From assembly GCA_024278765.1 (NCBI GenBank), contig JAJRSM010000019.1, forward strand, positions 1 through 40,872: a stretch of 40,872 nucleotides of DNA, in the 5' to 3' direction. Positions within the stretch are counted from its first letter, which is position 1, and every line of letters begins with the position of its first letter. Shown piece by piece: positions 1 through 8,812 of the stretch. This DNA comes from Deltaproteobacteria bacterium (GTDB lineage Bacteria; Desulfobacterota; GWC2-55-46; DRQE01). The position numbers and the translations under genes are program-made. The notes beneath the pieces are model-generated. The model saw only the letters and a list, made by a program, of their open reading frames with translations. It had not been told where the DNA came from and ran no database searches.

Positions 1-1
1 A

Positions 2-607
2 ATAGAGGCTGCGCGAGCCGGAGAACAAGGCAGAGGCTTCGCGGTTGTCGCCGATGAGGTAAGGAAGCTCGCAGAGAAGACAACCAAGGCGACAAAAGAG
101 ATCGCCGATATGATCAAGACGATCCAGAACGATACAAAGGGCGCGATGACCTCGATGCACGAGGGCACAAAACAGGTCGAAGAAGGCGTTCAGCTTGCCA
201 GCGAAGCCGGAGAATCGCTCCAGCAGATCGTATCAAGTGTGGATAGAGTCACCGATATGGTACGCCAGATCGCCACAGCAGCTGAGCAGCAGAGTGCGAC
301 GAGTGATGAGATAACCAGTAATATTACAGGTATCGCTGATATAGCCGGCGAAAACAGCAATGGTGTAAGGAATATCTCCAGTGCCGCCGAGGACCTGAAC
401 AGGGTGGCAGAAAACCTTAATAAGTTAGTAGGTACGTTTACCTTGGACAAGAGCGTGAGAGTCTTGTCTACAACAAATTCTCAGTCATCAGGCCGTGACG
501 ACTCACATGGGACAGGCAATAATGGGTCGGGTAATATAATAAGCTTTCAAGAGACGTCACAGTCTGAGCTGGAATCACAGGACAGAAAGGAAATCTTTGG
601 AGGATAG
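2..607 (+). CDS. Methyl-accepting chemotaxis protein, C-terminal part (5' truncated by window edge)
   Basis: Frame is open from base 2 ([38 protein letters not shown]...), the classic MCP signalling hairpin tip; the listed ORF at 110 is internal to this frame. Confidence 0.95.
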   Translation: MEAARAGEQGRGFAVVADEVRKLAEKTTKATKEIADMIKTIQNDTKGAMTSMHEGTKQVEEGVQLASEAGESLQQIVSSVDRVTDMVRQIATAAEQQSATSDEITSNITGIADIAGENSNGVRNISSAAEDLNRVAENLNKLVGTFTLDKSVRVLSTTNSQSSGRDDSHGTGNNGSGNIISFQETSQSELESQDRKEIFGG

Positions 608-623
608 TTTGATCTTGAGTTTC

Positions 624-660
624 AACCATCTGAGACTGCTCCCTACTGTCTTAGATGGTT
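624..660 (+). other. Hairpin: 13-bp stem with one G-U, 11-nt loop
   Basis: aaccatctgagac (624-636) / gtcttagatggtt (648-660). Confidence 0.7.
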
Positions 661-712
661 TGGGAACGTACAAAGCGGCGTAAGATATGCTGAAGACCCC
701 TGTTTCATCTCT

Positions 713-802
713 TCAGACGGATTAAATCGCCCCGTATTGAACTTTCTTAAAAGCTGTCTACAGCCTTATCCGTCTGAGGTGGTTCCCCGCTGTCTCAGGC
801 GG
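713..802 (+). other. Candidate alternative-pairing RNA structure
   Basis: tcagacggat (713-722) is perfectly complementary to atccgtctga (768-777), whereas ccgtctgag (770-778) also pairs with ctcaggcgg (794-802); the two pairings are mutually exclusive. Confidence 0.45.
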
Positions 803-810
803 TTTTGGTC

Positions 811-841
811 CCACTCGTGGTGTTTTTAACACCACGAGTGG
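811..841 (+). terminator. Perfect 14-bp stem, 3-nt loop hairpin (terminator-like)
   Basis: CCACTCGTGGTGTT-ttt-AACACCACGAGTGG. Confidence 0.6.
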
Positions 842-846
842 TTTAT

Positions 847-893
847 AAAAGGCATAGAATCGTAGATTTGATATTACGTTTCTATGCCTTTTT
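847..893 (+). terminator. Probable rho-independent terminator
   Basis: aaaaggcatagaa ... ttctatgccttttt inverted repeat ending in a T-tract (ttctatgcctttttgtgtttt). Confidence 0.6.
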
Positions 894-1097
894 GTGTTTT
901 GCCTTTTACGCTGAAGCAAGGTGGAGTTTTTCTTTGAGGTCGAGGTAGTCAATTGGATCGGTTACGAGGACGGCTATTTTTGCCTGGCAGGAGAAAAAAA
1001 TACCTAGCTGGAACAATATGACGTTCAAGATTTTGACACCTGAATATGGGCTGGTATGCAAGTACTTGTTTTGTAAGGCTATTTTTTTATTAGAAAG

Positions 1098-1114
1098 TTG
1101 GCACAGTTGTTGCA
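1098..1114 (+). promoter_or_regulatory. Sigma-54 (RpoN) -24/-12 promoter of the flgF operon
   Basis: TTGGCACagttgTTGCA matches the TGGCAC-N5-TTGCW consensus exactly, 35 nt upstream of the flgF start. Confidence 0.88.
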
Positions 1115-1148
1115 GTAGCAAGATAGTGACAGCAGGAGGGTGATTTAG

Positions 1149-1859
1149 GTGGATAGATCAATATTTGTAGCATTAACAGGTGCAATGGCTCAGCAGAAGA
1201 GGCTGGAGGTTGCCTCATACAATATAGCCAATGCTGATACTACCGGTTATAAGAAGCAGGCTAATCTCTTTCAGGCAACCTTCACAGATGCCTTGAAGGC
1301 CTATCCTGTTGATGATGGTATTGATATTGATATGACCCAGGGGGCTATTAGGAATACCGGCAACAAGCTTGATCTGGCGATGATGGGTGATGGTTTATTT
1401 GTTGTAAAGACCCCGCAGGGAGAGCGTTATACGAGGCAGGGGGATTTTACGATTAACCTTGACGGGATTCTAACGACCAAAGAGGGGTTTCCAGTGCTTG
1501 GCGAGGGCGGTGAGATCCGGATAACAGGAAAGGATACTGAGATAGTAGTAAACGATGCAGGCGGTATATCTACTAAAAATATGCCGCAGAAGATGATTCG
1601 TCTTGTCAGCTTTGGCGCGGATACAAAGTTTATAAAAGAAGGTCAGTTTTATACCGTTACAGAAGGTAGTGTTAATAAGAATCCGGCTCTTGGAGATCTA
1701 CAGATTGTGCAGGGCAACCTTGAGGTATCCAACGTAAATGCCGCAAAAGAGATGGTAAATCTAATCGAGATTATTCGTAACTATGATAGTCAGAGCAAGG
1801 TGATTCAGACCCTTGACGACATGACCAAAAAGACTATAAATGATGTCGGAGCTTTTTAA
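1149..1859 (+). CDS. flgF: Flagellar proximal rod protein FlgF (GTG start)
   Basis: DRSIFVALTGAMAQQKRLEVASYNIANADTTGYKKQ N-terminus, rod-protein C-terminus; upstream of flgG. Confidence 0.93.
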   Translation: MDRSIFVALTGAMAQQKRLEVASYNIANADTTGYKKQANLFQATFTDALKAYPVDDGIDIDMTQGAIRNTGNKLDLAMMGDGLFVVKTPQGERYTRQGDFTINLDGILTTKEGFPVLGEGGEIRITGKDTEIVVNDAGGISTKNMPQKMIRLVSFGADTKFIKEGQFYTVTEGSVNKNPALGDLQIVQGNLEVSNVNAAKEMVNLIEIIRNYDSQSKVIQTLDDMTKKTINDVGAF

Positions 1860-1911
1860 ATTAACTTATTAGATATTTGTTTTAAAGTGTTGTTTTAAAG
1901 GGGGTTTTATT

Positions 1912-2700
1912 ATGATGAGATCGTTGTGGACGGCGTCCACCGGAATGGATGCGCAGCAGTTTAGGATAGATGTTATTGCTCACAATCTGGCCAACGTAAA
2001 TACCGTTGGTTTTAAAAAGACTCGCGCCGATTACCAGGATCTGCTTTATCAGGAAATGAAATCGGCGGGTGCTTCTTCTTCGCCAAGTACGGTTGTACCG
2101 ACCGGCATTCAGGTCGGTCAAGGCGTAAAAATCGTATCGACCAGTAAGCTATTTACCCAGGGTAATTTTCAGCAGACCCAGAACCCTATGGATGTAACCA
2201 TTGAAGGCAAGGGCTTTTTTCAGATAACCATGCCTAATGGTGATATCGGTTACACAAGGGACGGTGCTTTTAAGTTGGATAACTTTGGTAATATAGTCAA
2301 CTCCGACGGTTACTTGCTGGAGCCGCAGATATCGCTGCCTACCGATACAATCGAGGTAACTATAAGCTCCGACGGGATCGTATCTGTTACGCAGCCCTCG
2401 ACTACAACTCCGACGCAGGTCGGTAACATTGAGGTGGCAAATTTTATAAACCCAGCAGGACTCAAGCCAACAGGTAAGAATATGTATCTGGAGACCGAGG
2501 CCTCGGGTAATCCGACGACCTCGGTGCCGGGTGAGGACGGTACCGGTACGGTTGCGCAGGGTTTTATCGAGATGTCCAACGTTAGTGTTGTCGAGGAGAT
2601 GGTTAATATGATTACCTCGCAGAGGGCCTACGAGCTTAATTCAAAGGCCATTCAAACCTCTGACGATATGCTTAGAACAATAAACGGACTTAAGAGGTAG
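1912..2700 (+). CDS. flgG: Flagellar distal rod protein FlgG
   Basis: [48 protein letters not shown]-terminal [23 protein letters not shown]. Confidence 0.97.
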   Translation: MMRSLWTASTGMDAQQFRIDVIAHNLANVNTVGFKKTRADYQDLLYQEMKSAGASSSPSTVVPTGIQVGQGVKIVSTSKLFTQGNFQQTQNPMDVTIEGKGFFQITMPNGDIGYTRDGAFKLDNFGNIVNSDGYLLEPQISLPTDTIEVTISSDGIVSVTQPSTTTPTQVGNIEVANFINPAGLKPTGKNMYLETEASGNPTTSVPGEDGTGTVAQGFIEMSNVSVVEEMVNMITSQRAYELNSKAIQTSDDMLRTINGLKR

Positions 2701-2702
2701 TG

Positions 2703-3425
2703 ATGATTAAGCTTTTATTGGTAATTATATCGGTTTTAACTCTCGTAGTGGGCACTTCGTTTGTAGCCTACGCAGCTCCTGTTGGTAGTGCTCTGATTCT
2801 TGAGAGGGTTACCCTTGAGATAGAGTCTGATAGCCGTTGGGACGGGGCCTTTGTAGAGGTCAGTGAACTGGACCTTTCAGCTCTTTCACGCTCTGATAAG
2901 GGGGATCTTGTTGAGGGTTATGACGATATAAGGGTAAAGTTTCTTGGTCAGGTTCGTCCGGGTAAGAGATTTACCATGAAGCTTGTATTTTCCAAGGATG
3001 ATAAGCCCATGACCGAGGTCTTGGCAACGGCCCGTATAAATGCCTTTAAGGATGTTGTCGTTGCTATGCGCTCGCTCAGGATCAGAGACAAAGTAGGGTT
3101 TGGAGACGTGCGCGTAGAGCGTATGCAGCTGCGCGAGCTCGATGCATCTGTATTTGTCTCAGTCAAGGATGTTGTGGGCATGCGGGTGCGACGCCCGATC
3201 AGGGCCGGTGCTTATCTAAAGAGGAATTATATTCAGCCGGAGACGACTATACGTCGGGGCGATAAGGTAATTGTTGTGGCAGAAAGTGGCGTTTTAAGGG
3301 TCAGAAGCAAGGCCCGCGCGTTGGAAGATGGTTATCCGGGTAGTGTCGTAGAGGCCCGCACCGTTGGCGGTAAGGTAGTCTTTGGTACTGTCAATGAAAG
3401 AGGCGAGCTCTCTGTTGCCTTTTAG
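2703..3425 (+). CDS. flgA: Flagella basal body P-ring formation protein FlgA (SAF domain)
   Basis: Signal peptide; GMRVRRPIRAGAYLKRNYIQPETTIRRGDKVIVVAESG ... GSVVEARTVGGKVVFGTVNERGELSV; position between flgG and flgH. Confidence 0.88.
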   Translation: MIKLLLVIISVLTLVVGTSFVAYAAPVGSALILERVTLEIESDSRWDGAFVEVSELDLSALSRSDKGDLVEGYDDIRVKFLGQVRPGKRFTMKLVFSKDDKPMTEVLATARINAFKDVVVAMRSLRIRDKVGFGDVRVERMQLRELDASVFVSVKDVVGMRVRRPIRAGAYLKRNYIQPETTIRRGDKVIVVAESGVLRVRSKARALEDGYPGSVVEARTVGGKVVFGTVNERGELSVAF

Positions 3426-3455
3426 TTGGAACTTGGTCTTTTATGAGGTAGAGTT

Positions 3456-4181
3456 ATGAATAAAATGAATAAGACGAATAAAATATATTCCAAGGTTGTT
3501 TTTTCGGGGCTGCTTGTAATCGCAGTGGCCATTGCCGGTTGCTCTACGCCGACCCCTAAGAAGGTCGATACCTCGCGGATACCTATATATACTAAAACAC
3601 AGACGCCGGCTGAGGGCTCTTTATGGGCCGGCGAGACCTCGATGAATACGCTTTTTCAGGACTTTAGAGCAAGGAATGTCGGTGACATCCTGACCGTCCT
3701 TGTCTCTGAGAAGACCAGTGCCACCGAGGAGGCCACGACATCTACCACGCGCGAGACCGATGTCAGTGCCGGTATAACCGGGATGCTAGGGCTTCCGCTT
3801 GATTTTGGTATGAAGAATTTTCTCGGTCAGAACCGTCCTTTTTCACCAAGCTTTGGCGGCAATTATAACAATGACTTTGAAGGTGAAGGCGAGACAACAA
3901 GGAGCGGTTCTTTTAATACGACCATAGCGGTGCGCGTTACTGAGGTATTGCCTAATGGTAATCTTGTGATCGAGGGTAAGAAAGAGACCCGCCTCAACAA
4001 CGAGTTGCAGTATATCGTCCTTAGCGGGCTGGTCAGGCCCATCGATATAAGTACCGATAATACGGTGCTTTCCAGTAAGATTTCCGATTCAAGGCTTGAG
4101 TACTCAGGCTCTGGTGTTATCTCTGATGGGCAGAGCCCGGGATGGGCAAGGAGGGTTCTGGATAATGTATGGCCTTTCTAG
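3456..4181 (+). CDS. flgH: Flagellar L-ring lipoprotein FlgH
   Basis: Lipobox VAIAGCS; SLWAGETSMNTLFQDFRARNVGDILTVLVSEKTSATEEATTST; VIEGKKETRLNNELQYIVLSGLVRP. Confidence 0.95.
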   Translation: MNKMNKTNKIYSKVVFSGLLVIAVAIAGCSTPTPKKVDTSRIPIYTKTQTPAEGSLWAGETSMNTLFQDFRARNVGDILTVLVSEKTSATEEATTSTTRETDVSAGITGMLGLPLDFGMKNFLGQNRPFSPSFGGNYNNDFEGEGETTRSGSFNTTIAVRVTEVLPNGNLVIEGKKETRLNNELQYIVLSGLVRPIDISTDNTVLSSKISDSRLEYSGSGVISDGQSPGWARRVLDNVWPF

Positions 4182-5277
4182 ATACCTGATAATAATAACT
4201 TTTATAACAATTGTAGTCGTCTTTTCGGCTACTCCGGCGCAGAGTGCTCGTCTTAAAGACGTAGCCTTCTTCGAGGGGGTAAGGTCGAACCAGCTCCTGG
4301 GGTATGGCCTTATAGTCGGCCTTGATGGCACCGGGGATAAGAAGGGTGCTGTCTATACCAATCAGAGTGTTGCCAATATGCTCAATAAGCTTGGTATGAA
4401 GATAAAGCCGGAAGATCTTAGTCTAAAGAATACAGCAGCCGTCGTAGTTACGGCAGAGCTGCCGCCTTTCTCAAAGAAGGGTTCCAGGCTCGATGTCCTT
4501 GTATCGTCTATCGGTGATGCCAAGAGCTTGCAAGGCGGTACGTTGCTGGTCACTCCGCTCAAGGGTCCTGATGGTCAGGTCTATGCTGTAGCTCAGGGGC
4601 CTGTCTCAATGGGCGGTTTTGTTGCGGGAATAGGGGGTACGTCGGTCAGCAAGAACCATCAGACCGTCGCAAAGGTACCGGGCGGGGCTTTTGTAGAGAA
4701 GGAAGTGCTTTTTACCCTTGAGGGTAGGAGGGAGTTGTTCCTTACACTCCGCCACCCTGACTTTACAACGGCCAGAAGGGCCGCAGGAAAGATAAACAGT
4801 TCCTTTGGTGGACAGATGGCGATTGCACGTGATAGCGGTAGCGTCAGTATAATAGTACCTGCGGAGTATAGAGATAATATCGTTGTGTTTATTTCAAAGG
4901 TAGAGAGGCTTGTGGTTGTAGAGGATACTGTATCCAGGGTCGTTGTTAATGAAAGGACAGGGACCGTTGTTATTGGAAAAAACGTTATGATATCGACGGT
5001 TGCCGTCTCTCATGGTGATATCACAGTACAGATAAAAGCAGATATAGAGGTCTCGCAACCAGGGGCCTTCTCAGAAGGTGATACGGTAGTAGCCGTTAGT
5101 GAGGATATAGAGGTCTTTGAAAAGCCGGCCAGTCTGGTGCTCTTGGAGCAGACAGTGACCCTTGGTGAGGTCGTAACCGCACTAAATGAGGTAGGCGTTA
5201 CGCCCAGAGACCTTGTTGCGATACTGCAAGCACTAAAGTCAGCAGGGGCTATGCAGGCGGAGCTGTTGATAATCTAG
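4165..5277 (+). CDS. flgI: Flagellar P-ring protein FlgI
   Basis: ARLKDVAFFEGVRSNQLLGYGLIVGLDGTGDKKGAVYTNQSVANMLNKLGM; the start at 4165 (MYGLSRYLIIITF..) gives a signal peptide and overlaps the end of flgH. Confidence 0.95.
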   Translation: MYGLSRYLIIITFITIVVVFSATPAQSARLKDVAFFEGVRSNQLLGYGLIVGLDGTGDKKGAVYTNQSVANMLNKLGMKIKPEDLSLKNTAAVVVTAELPPFSKKGSRLDVLVSSIGDAKSLQGGTLLVTPLKGPDGQVYAVAQGPVSMGGFVAGIGGTSVSKNHQTVAKVPGGAFVEKEVLFTLEGRRELFLTLRHPDFTTARRAAGKINSSFGGQMAIARDSGSVSIIVPAEYRDNIVVFISKVERLVVVEDTVSRVVVNERTGTVVIGKNVMISTVAVSHGDITVQIKADIEVSQPGAFSEGDTVVAVSEDIEVFEKPASLVLLEQTVTLGEVVTALNEVGVTPRDLVAILQALKSAGAMQAELLII

Positions 5278-5317
5278 CTAGCCGCCGGATTTTAAAAAAC
5301 ATCAAGAGGAATTTGTA

Positions 5318-6130
5318 ATGGATATAAATAGTATAAATTCAAATGCACAGGCAGAGTTTTTTAAGAGCAGTGTGCTGCCAAGCGTTAGCCAGGTCGGGCG
5401 CAGCGGCATAAAAGAGGCTACCGAGAGCTTTGAGGCGATCTTTATTAAAGACTTGCTTACGGTCATGCGTAAGGCGACGAGCGAGGGCGGGCTCTTTAAC
5501 TCTGGAAACTCAGGCAAGATCTATAGCTCGATGATAGATACCGAGCTCTCTAAGAATCTGGCAAAGGGGCGCGGCCTTGGGCTTGGTCAGATGCTGCTTC
5601 GCCAGCTCGTAAAGGACGGTGTGACGGACGGCCCAAAAGGGATGAAGCCCTTAAAGGCCGAGCAGGCATTTGACCTGAAAGGCACTGGCTTATCAGAACT
5701 GAAAGGGGCGAAGGTCGTATCCGGTGACGCTGTTAAGGTACTTAAATATGAGATGCCGGTAGAGGGAACTGTAAGCTCAAACTATGGTATGGGGACTCAT
5801 CCGACCGGGCATTCCAATGAGTTTCATGAAGGAATGGATATCAGTACCTACGAGGGTGCACCGGTATATCCAGCAGCCGACGGGGAGGTTAGTTATATCG
5901 GAAAATCAGATCGTTATGGTAATTTTGTTGAAGTGAAGCATGATGATGGTATAGTATCAAGGTATGCAAATTTGCACAGTCATCTTGTAAAGGAAGGTGA
6001 TATTGTGAAGACCTCCAAACCTTTTGCCTTTGTAGGTGACTCGGGTAGCTCAACGGCTGCTCATCTGCACTTTGAGTTGCTGCGCGATGGCAAGGCACTG
6101 GACCCGGATTCGTTACTTGGTGGCGTCTGA
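5318..6130 (+). CDS. flgJ: FlgJ-type rod-binding protein with C-terminal M23 (LytM) endopeptidase domain
   Basis: N-terminal rod-binding region ESFEAIFIKDLLTVMRKAT..; C-terminal HEGMDIS and HLHFE zinc-peptidase motifs. Confidence 0.88.
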   Translation: MDINSINSNAQAEFFKSSVLPSVSQVGRSGIKEATESFEAIFIKDLLTVMRKATSEGGLFNSGNSGKIYSSMIDTELSKNLAKGRGLGLGQMLLRQLVKDGVTDGPKGMKPLKAEQAFDLKGTGLSELKGAKVVSGDAVKVLKYEMPVEGTVSSNYGMGTHPTGHSNEFHEGMDISTYEGAPVYPAADGEVSYIGKSDRYGNFVEVKHDDGIVSRYANLHSHLVKEGDIVKTSKPFAFVGDSGSSTAAHLHFELLRDGKALDPDSLLGGV

Positions 6131-6167
6131 AAAAGAGGTGAAATGTTGCACTCAAGTGCCTTGATAA

Positions 6168-6201
6168 CAGGAAAAAACCTTTAGATAACAAAGGCTTCCT
6201 G
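6168..6201 (+). other. Bipartite hairpin between the flgJ and flgM units
   Basis: CAGGA..CCTTTagataacAAAGG..TCCTG nested inverted repeat. Confidence 0.45.
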
Positions 6202-6203
6202 AT

Positions 6204-6231
6204 TAAAGTTTCCGGCAGTTTTTGCCGATAT
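6204..6231 (+). promoter_or_regulatory. Sigma-28 (FliA) promoter of flgM
   Basis: TAAAGTTT-N12-GCCGATAT versus the TAAAGTTT-N11-GCCGATAA consensus. Confidence 0.82.
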
Positions 6232-6279
6232 AAATACATGGCAAATACTACAGGAAGACCTTAAGGAGGAGCCAGAATT

Positions 6280-6600
6280 ATGAAGATAGGTGGACAAAAG
6301 CCCGGTGTCGGCAGAGACGGCGCAATCAAGACTTCAAAAAAGAAGGACGGCGGTAAGTCTGAGTCAATTTTAGGAGGTTCCAGTTCTCCGGCAGAGAGCG
6401 ATAGTGTGGAACTCTCCAGTAAGGCGCAGACTATGAAAAAGCTTAATACACTTATTGATTCTACCCCAGAGGTTAGGGAAGCAGTAGTGGTAAAATTCAG
6501 GACCGATATAGAGAACGGTAGCTATAGGGTTAATGTTGAGAAAGTAGCTGAGAGGATGTTGGAGAGGGCAATTAAGGACTCTATTTATAAAGACAGATAG
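6280..6600 (+). CDS. flgM: Anti-sigma-28 factor FlgM
   Basis: VELSSKAQTMKKLNTLIDSTPEVREAVVVKFRTDIENGSYRVNVEKVAERML. Confidence 0.92.
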   Translation: MKIGGQKPGVGRDGAIKTSKKKDGGKSESILGGSSSPAESDSVELSSKAQTMKKLNTLIDSTPEVREAVVVKFRTDIENGSYRVNVEKVAERMLERAIKDSIYKDR

Positions 6601-6613
6601 GTTAGGTGTTGTT

Positions 6614-7126
6614 ATGGATCTTCGCGGACTGATTAAAAAAATAGAGATTGAGATGCGTCTCTACAAAGAGTTTATAGCTCTTTTGCATGCCGAGACCGAG
6701 GCCGTCATCCAGAGGGATTACAAAGAGCTCTATACGGTGATTGGTCATAAGGAGCATGTCTTGGTTGCTCTGGAGCGGGCGATACGTGAGAGGATTGCTG
6801 ATCTGGACGAGGTGCTTGCCGATCAGGCCCATACCGGGGATCAGGCCCTTACCGGGGATCAGGCGACATTATCGGCCCTTATTTTGACCCTTCCGGGCTC
6901 ACCGATTAGGGATGAACTCAGCGGTGCTCGTATTAAGCTTCAGTCCTTGATCGATAGTGCCATAGAGGTCAATAGGGTCAACACCCATATAGTACAGAAG
7001 TCTTTGGATAATGTTAATAAAACACTGGGTTTTCTTGGTAATCTCTTTGTCCAGGATACCTACGGACCAAATGGCACCGTTGCAAGTATGGCGGTAAAGG
7101 GTTCACGTCTTTCTGAGGGAGTTTAG
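6614..7126 (+). CDS. flgN: FlgN-family flagellar export chaperone
   Basis: Helical about 170-aa protein (EFIALLHAETEAVIQRDYKELYTVIGHKEHVLVALERA) directly before flgK. Confidence 0.82.
   Translation: MDLRGLIKKIEIEMRLYKEFIALLHAETEAVIQRDYKELYTVIGHKEHVLVALERAIRERIADLDEVLADQAHTGDQALTGDQATLSALILTLPGSPIRDELSGARIKLQSLIDSAIEVNRVNTHIVQKSLDNVNKTLGFLGNLFVQDTYGPNGTVASMAVKGSRLSEGV
6821..6865 (+). repeat. In-frame 18-nt tandem repeat (2.5 copies) within flgN
   Basis: gatcaggcccataccggg / gatcaggcccttaccggg / gatcaggcg encoding DQAHTG DQALTG DQA. Confidence 0.9.
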
Positions 7127-7128
7127 AT

Positions 7129-8781
7129 ATGTCAGATATTACCTCGATGATGTCTATTGCAAGGACCGCGCTGATGACGGCTCAGAGATCAATGAGCATT
7201 GTATCGCATAATATCGCAAATGCTAATACCGAGGGGTATTCCAGGCAGCGTGCAGCACTGGAGACCAACAGCCCTGCTGAGTATGGGGGGATGCTATTCG
7301 GTCGTGGCGTTAGTATGGTCGATATCTCGCGGGTCTATGACCCTTTCATTGAGGCCAATCTACGGGATGCAAAATCTAACTTTGCTTTTTATGAGAGCAA
7401 GGGCACTATCTTGGCCAATGTAGAGGCCGTGGTAAATGACCTTGCTACCGAGTTTGGGCTTTCTTTTGCAATTAATGATTTTTTCAATGGTTTTCAGGAC
7501 CTTGCCAATGACCCGGCCTCTTCTACAGAGAGGGACTCATTGCTTGCCAAAGCCTCGGTAATGGCCGATACGTTCCAGCGAATAGATGAGCGTATCAAGC
7601 AAGAGCTTACCAGTGTTGCCGAGCAGATAGATGCCCTGGTTGTCGAGGTAAATAGTCTTGCCAATATGGTTGCCGATATAAATCAAGAGATAATCTTTAT
7701 GGAGAACCGTGGTCTCACCCCGAATGACCTGTTGGATACGAGAGATACATTGCTCAGAGATCTATCCGAGATAATCGACATATCTACCTTTTCCGATAGT
7801 GAGGGGACGATCAATGTCCTTATGGGCACAGGTATTAAGCTTGTCTCCGGCACTGATGTAACCGAGGTTACTCTGCAAGGGCCAAGCCTTACGACCGGCA
7901 GCTATCAGTTGATCTCAGGCGGGGTCGTTGAGTTTGCCGGCAGGTTAAGCGGCGGCAGTATTAAAGGGCTGATCGATGGTAGAGATCAAGCCGTAAAGAC
8001 CCTGACGGATATTGATGTTCTGGCTTCTTCAATATATCAGGAGATTAACGGGCTGCATTCTGCAGGGTACGGCCTTGACGGGACAACGGGTAATGACTTT
8101 TTCACCGGTATGCAGGTATATACCGAGGAAGATGTAGACAACACCGGTGGTTCCAAGGTTACCGCGTCAAGTATTACCAGCCTTAGCGCACTAACCCTGG
8201 ATGATTATACCCTAAGCTTCAGTGGCCCTGCTGTCTATAACGTTGTAAACTCAAATACAGGTGCTGTGGTTGTCTCGGCAGGGGCATATACGTCCGGTGC
8301 TGCGATTAACTTTGAAGGAATAAGTGTTACTATAACCGATACTACAGGGGCACCTGCTGTTGGAGATATCTTTGTGGTCAGTTCCACGCACGGTCTTACA
8401 GGCAATATGGAGGTCGCTATTACTGATACGGATCAGGTGGCTGCCTCCAGTACTCTGGTAGGGCTGCCGGGTAATAATATAAATGCACTTGCCATGTCCG
8501 CACTCAGGGACGCGAAGAATACCGATGGTAAGACCTTTGTTGATTTTTATACCAGTATCTTGACAGAGGTCGGGGTTGAGAGTAACTTCTTAAATGTTAA
8601 TCTGGAGTTGCAAGAGGCCGTTGTTCAAGAGCTATCGCTCAATCGTGAGTCGATCTCAGGGGTATCGCTTGAGGAAGAGGCCATTGAGATGATAAAGATA
8701 CAGCGTTCTTTCGAGGCGGCGGCAAAGCTCTTGAGCGTAGCCGATGAGATGTTTCAAACGCTCTTGAGTATTAAGCGTTAG
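7129..8781 (+). CDS. flgK: Flagellar hook-associated protein 1 FlgK
   Basis: MSIVSHNIANANTEGYSRQRAALETNSP; C-terminal EEAIEMIKIQRSFEAAAKLLSVADEMFQTLLSI. Confidence 0.96.
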   Translation: MSDITSMMSIARTALMTAQRSMSIVSHNIANANTEGYSRQRAALETNSPAEYGGMLFGRGVSMVDISRVYDPFIEANLRDAKSNFAFYESKGTILANVEAVVNDLATEFGLSFAINDFFNGFQDLANDPASSTERDSLLAKASVMADTFQRIDERIKQELTSVAEQIDALVVEVNSLANMVADINQEIIFMENRGLTPNDLLDTRDTLLRDLSEIIDISTFSDSEGTINVLMGTGIKLVSGTDVTEVTLQGPSLTTGSYQLISGGVVEFAGRLSGGSIKGLIDGRDQAVKTLTDIDVLASSIYQEINGLHSAGYGLDGTTGNDFFTGMQVYTEEDVDNTGGSKVTASSITSLSALTLDDYTLSFSGPAVYNVVNSNTGAVVVSAGAYTSGAAINFEGISVTITDTTGAPAVGDIFVVSSTHGLTGNMEVAITDTDQVAASSTLVGLPGNNINALAMSALRDAKNTDGKTFVDFYTSILTEVGVESNFLNVNLELQEAVVQELSLNRESISGVSLEEEAIEMIKIQRSFEAAAKLLSVADEMFQTLLSIKR

Positions 8782-8812
8782 TTTGGTGAGATAGAGATAT
8801 GAGGGGATACAT

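Noticed and set aside
758-1121. Minus-strand ORFs 758..952 and 906..1121 in the gap before flgF
   Set aside because: Short, no recognisable motif or convincing RBS, and they overlap hairpins and the sigma-54 promoter; treated as non-coding
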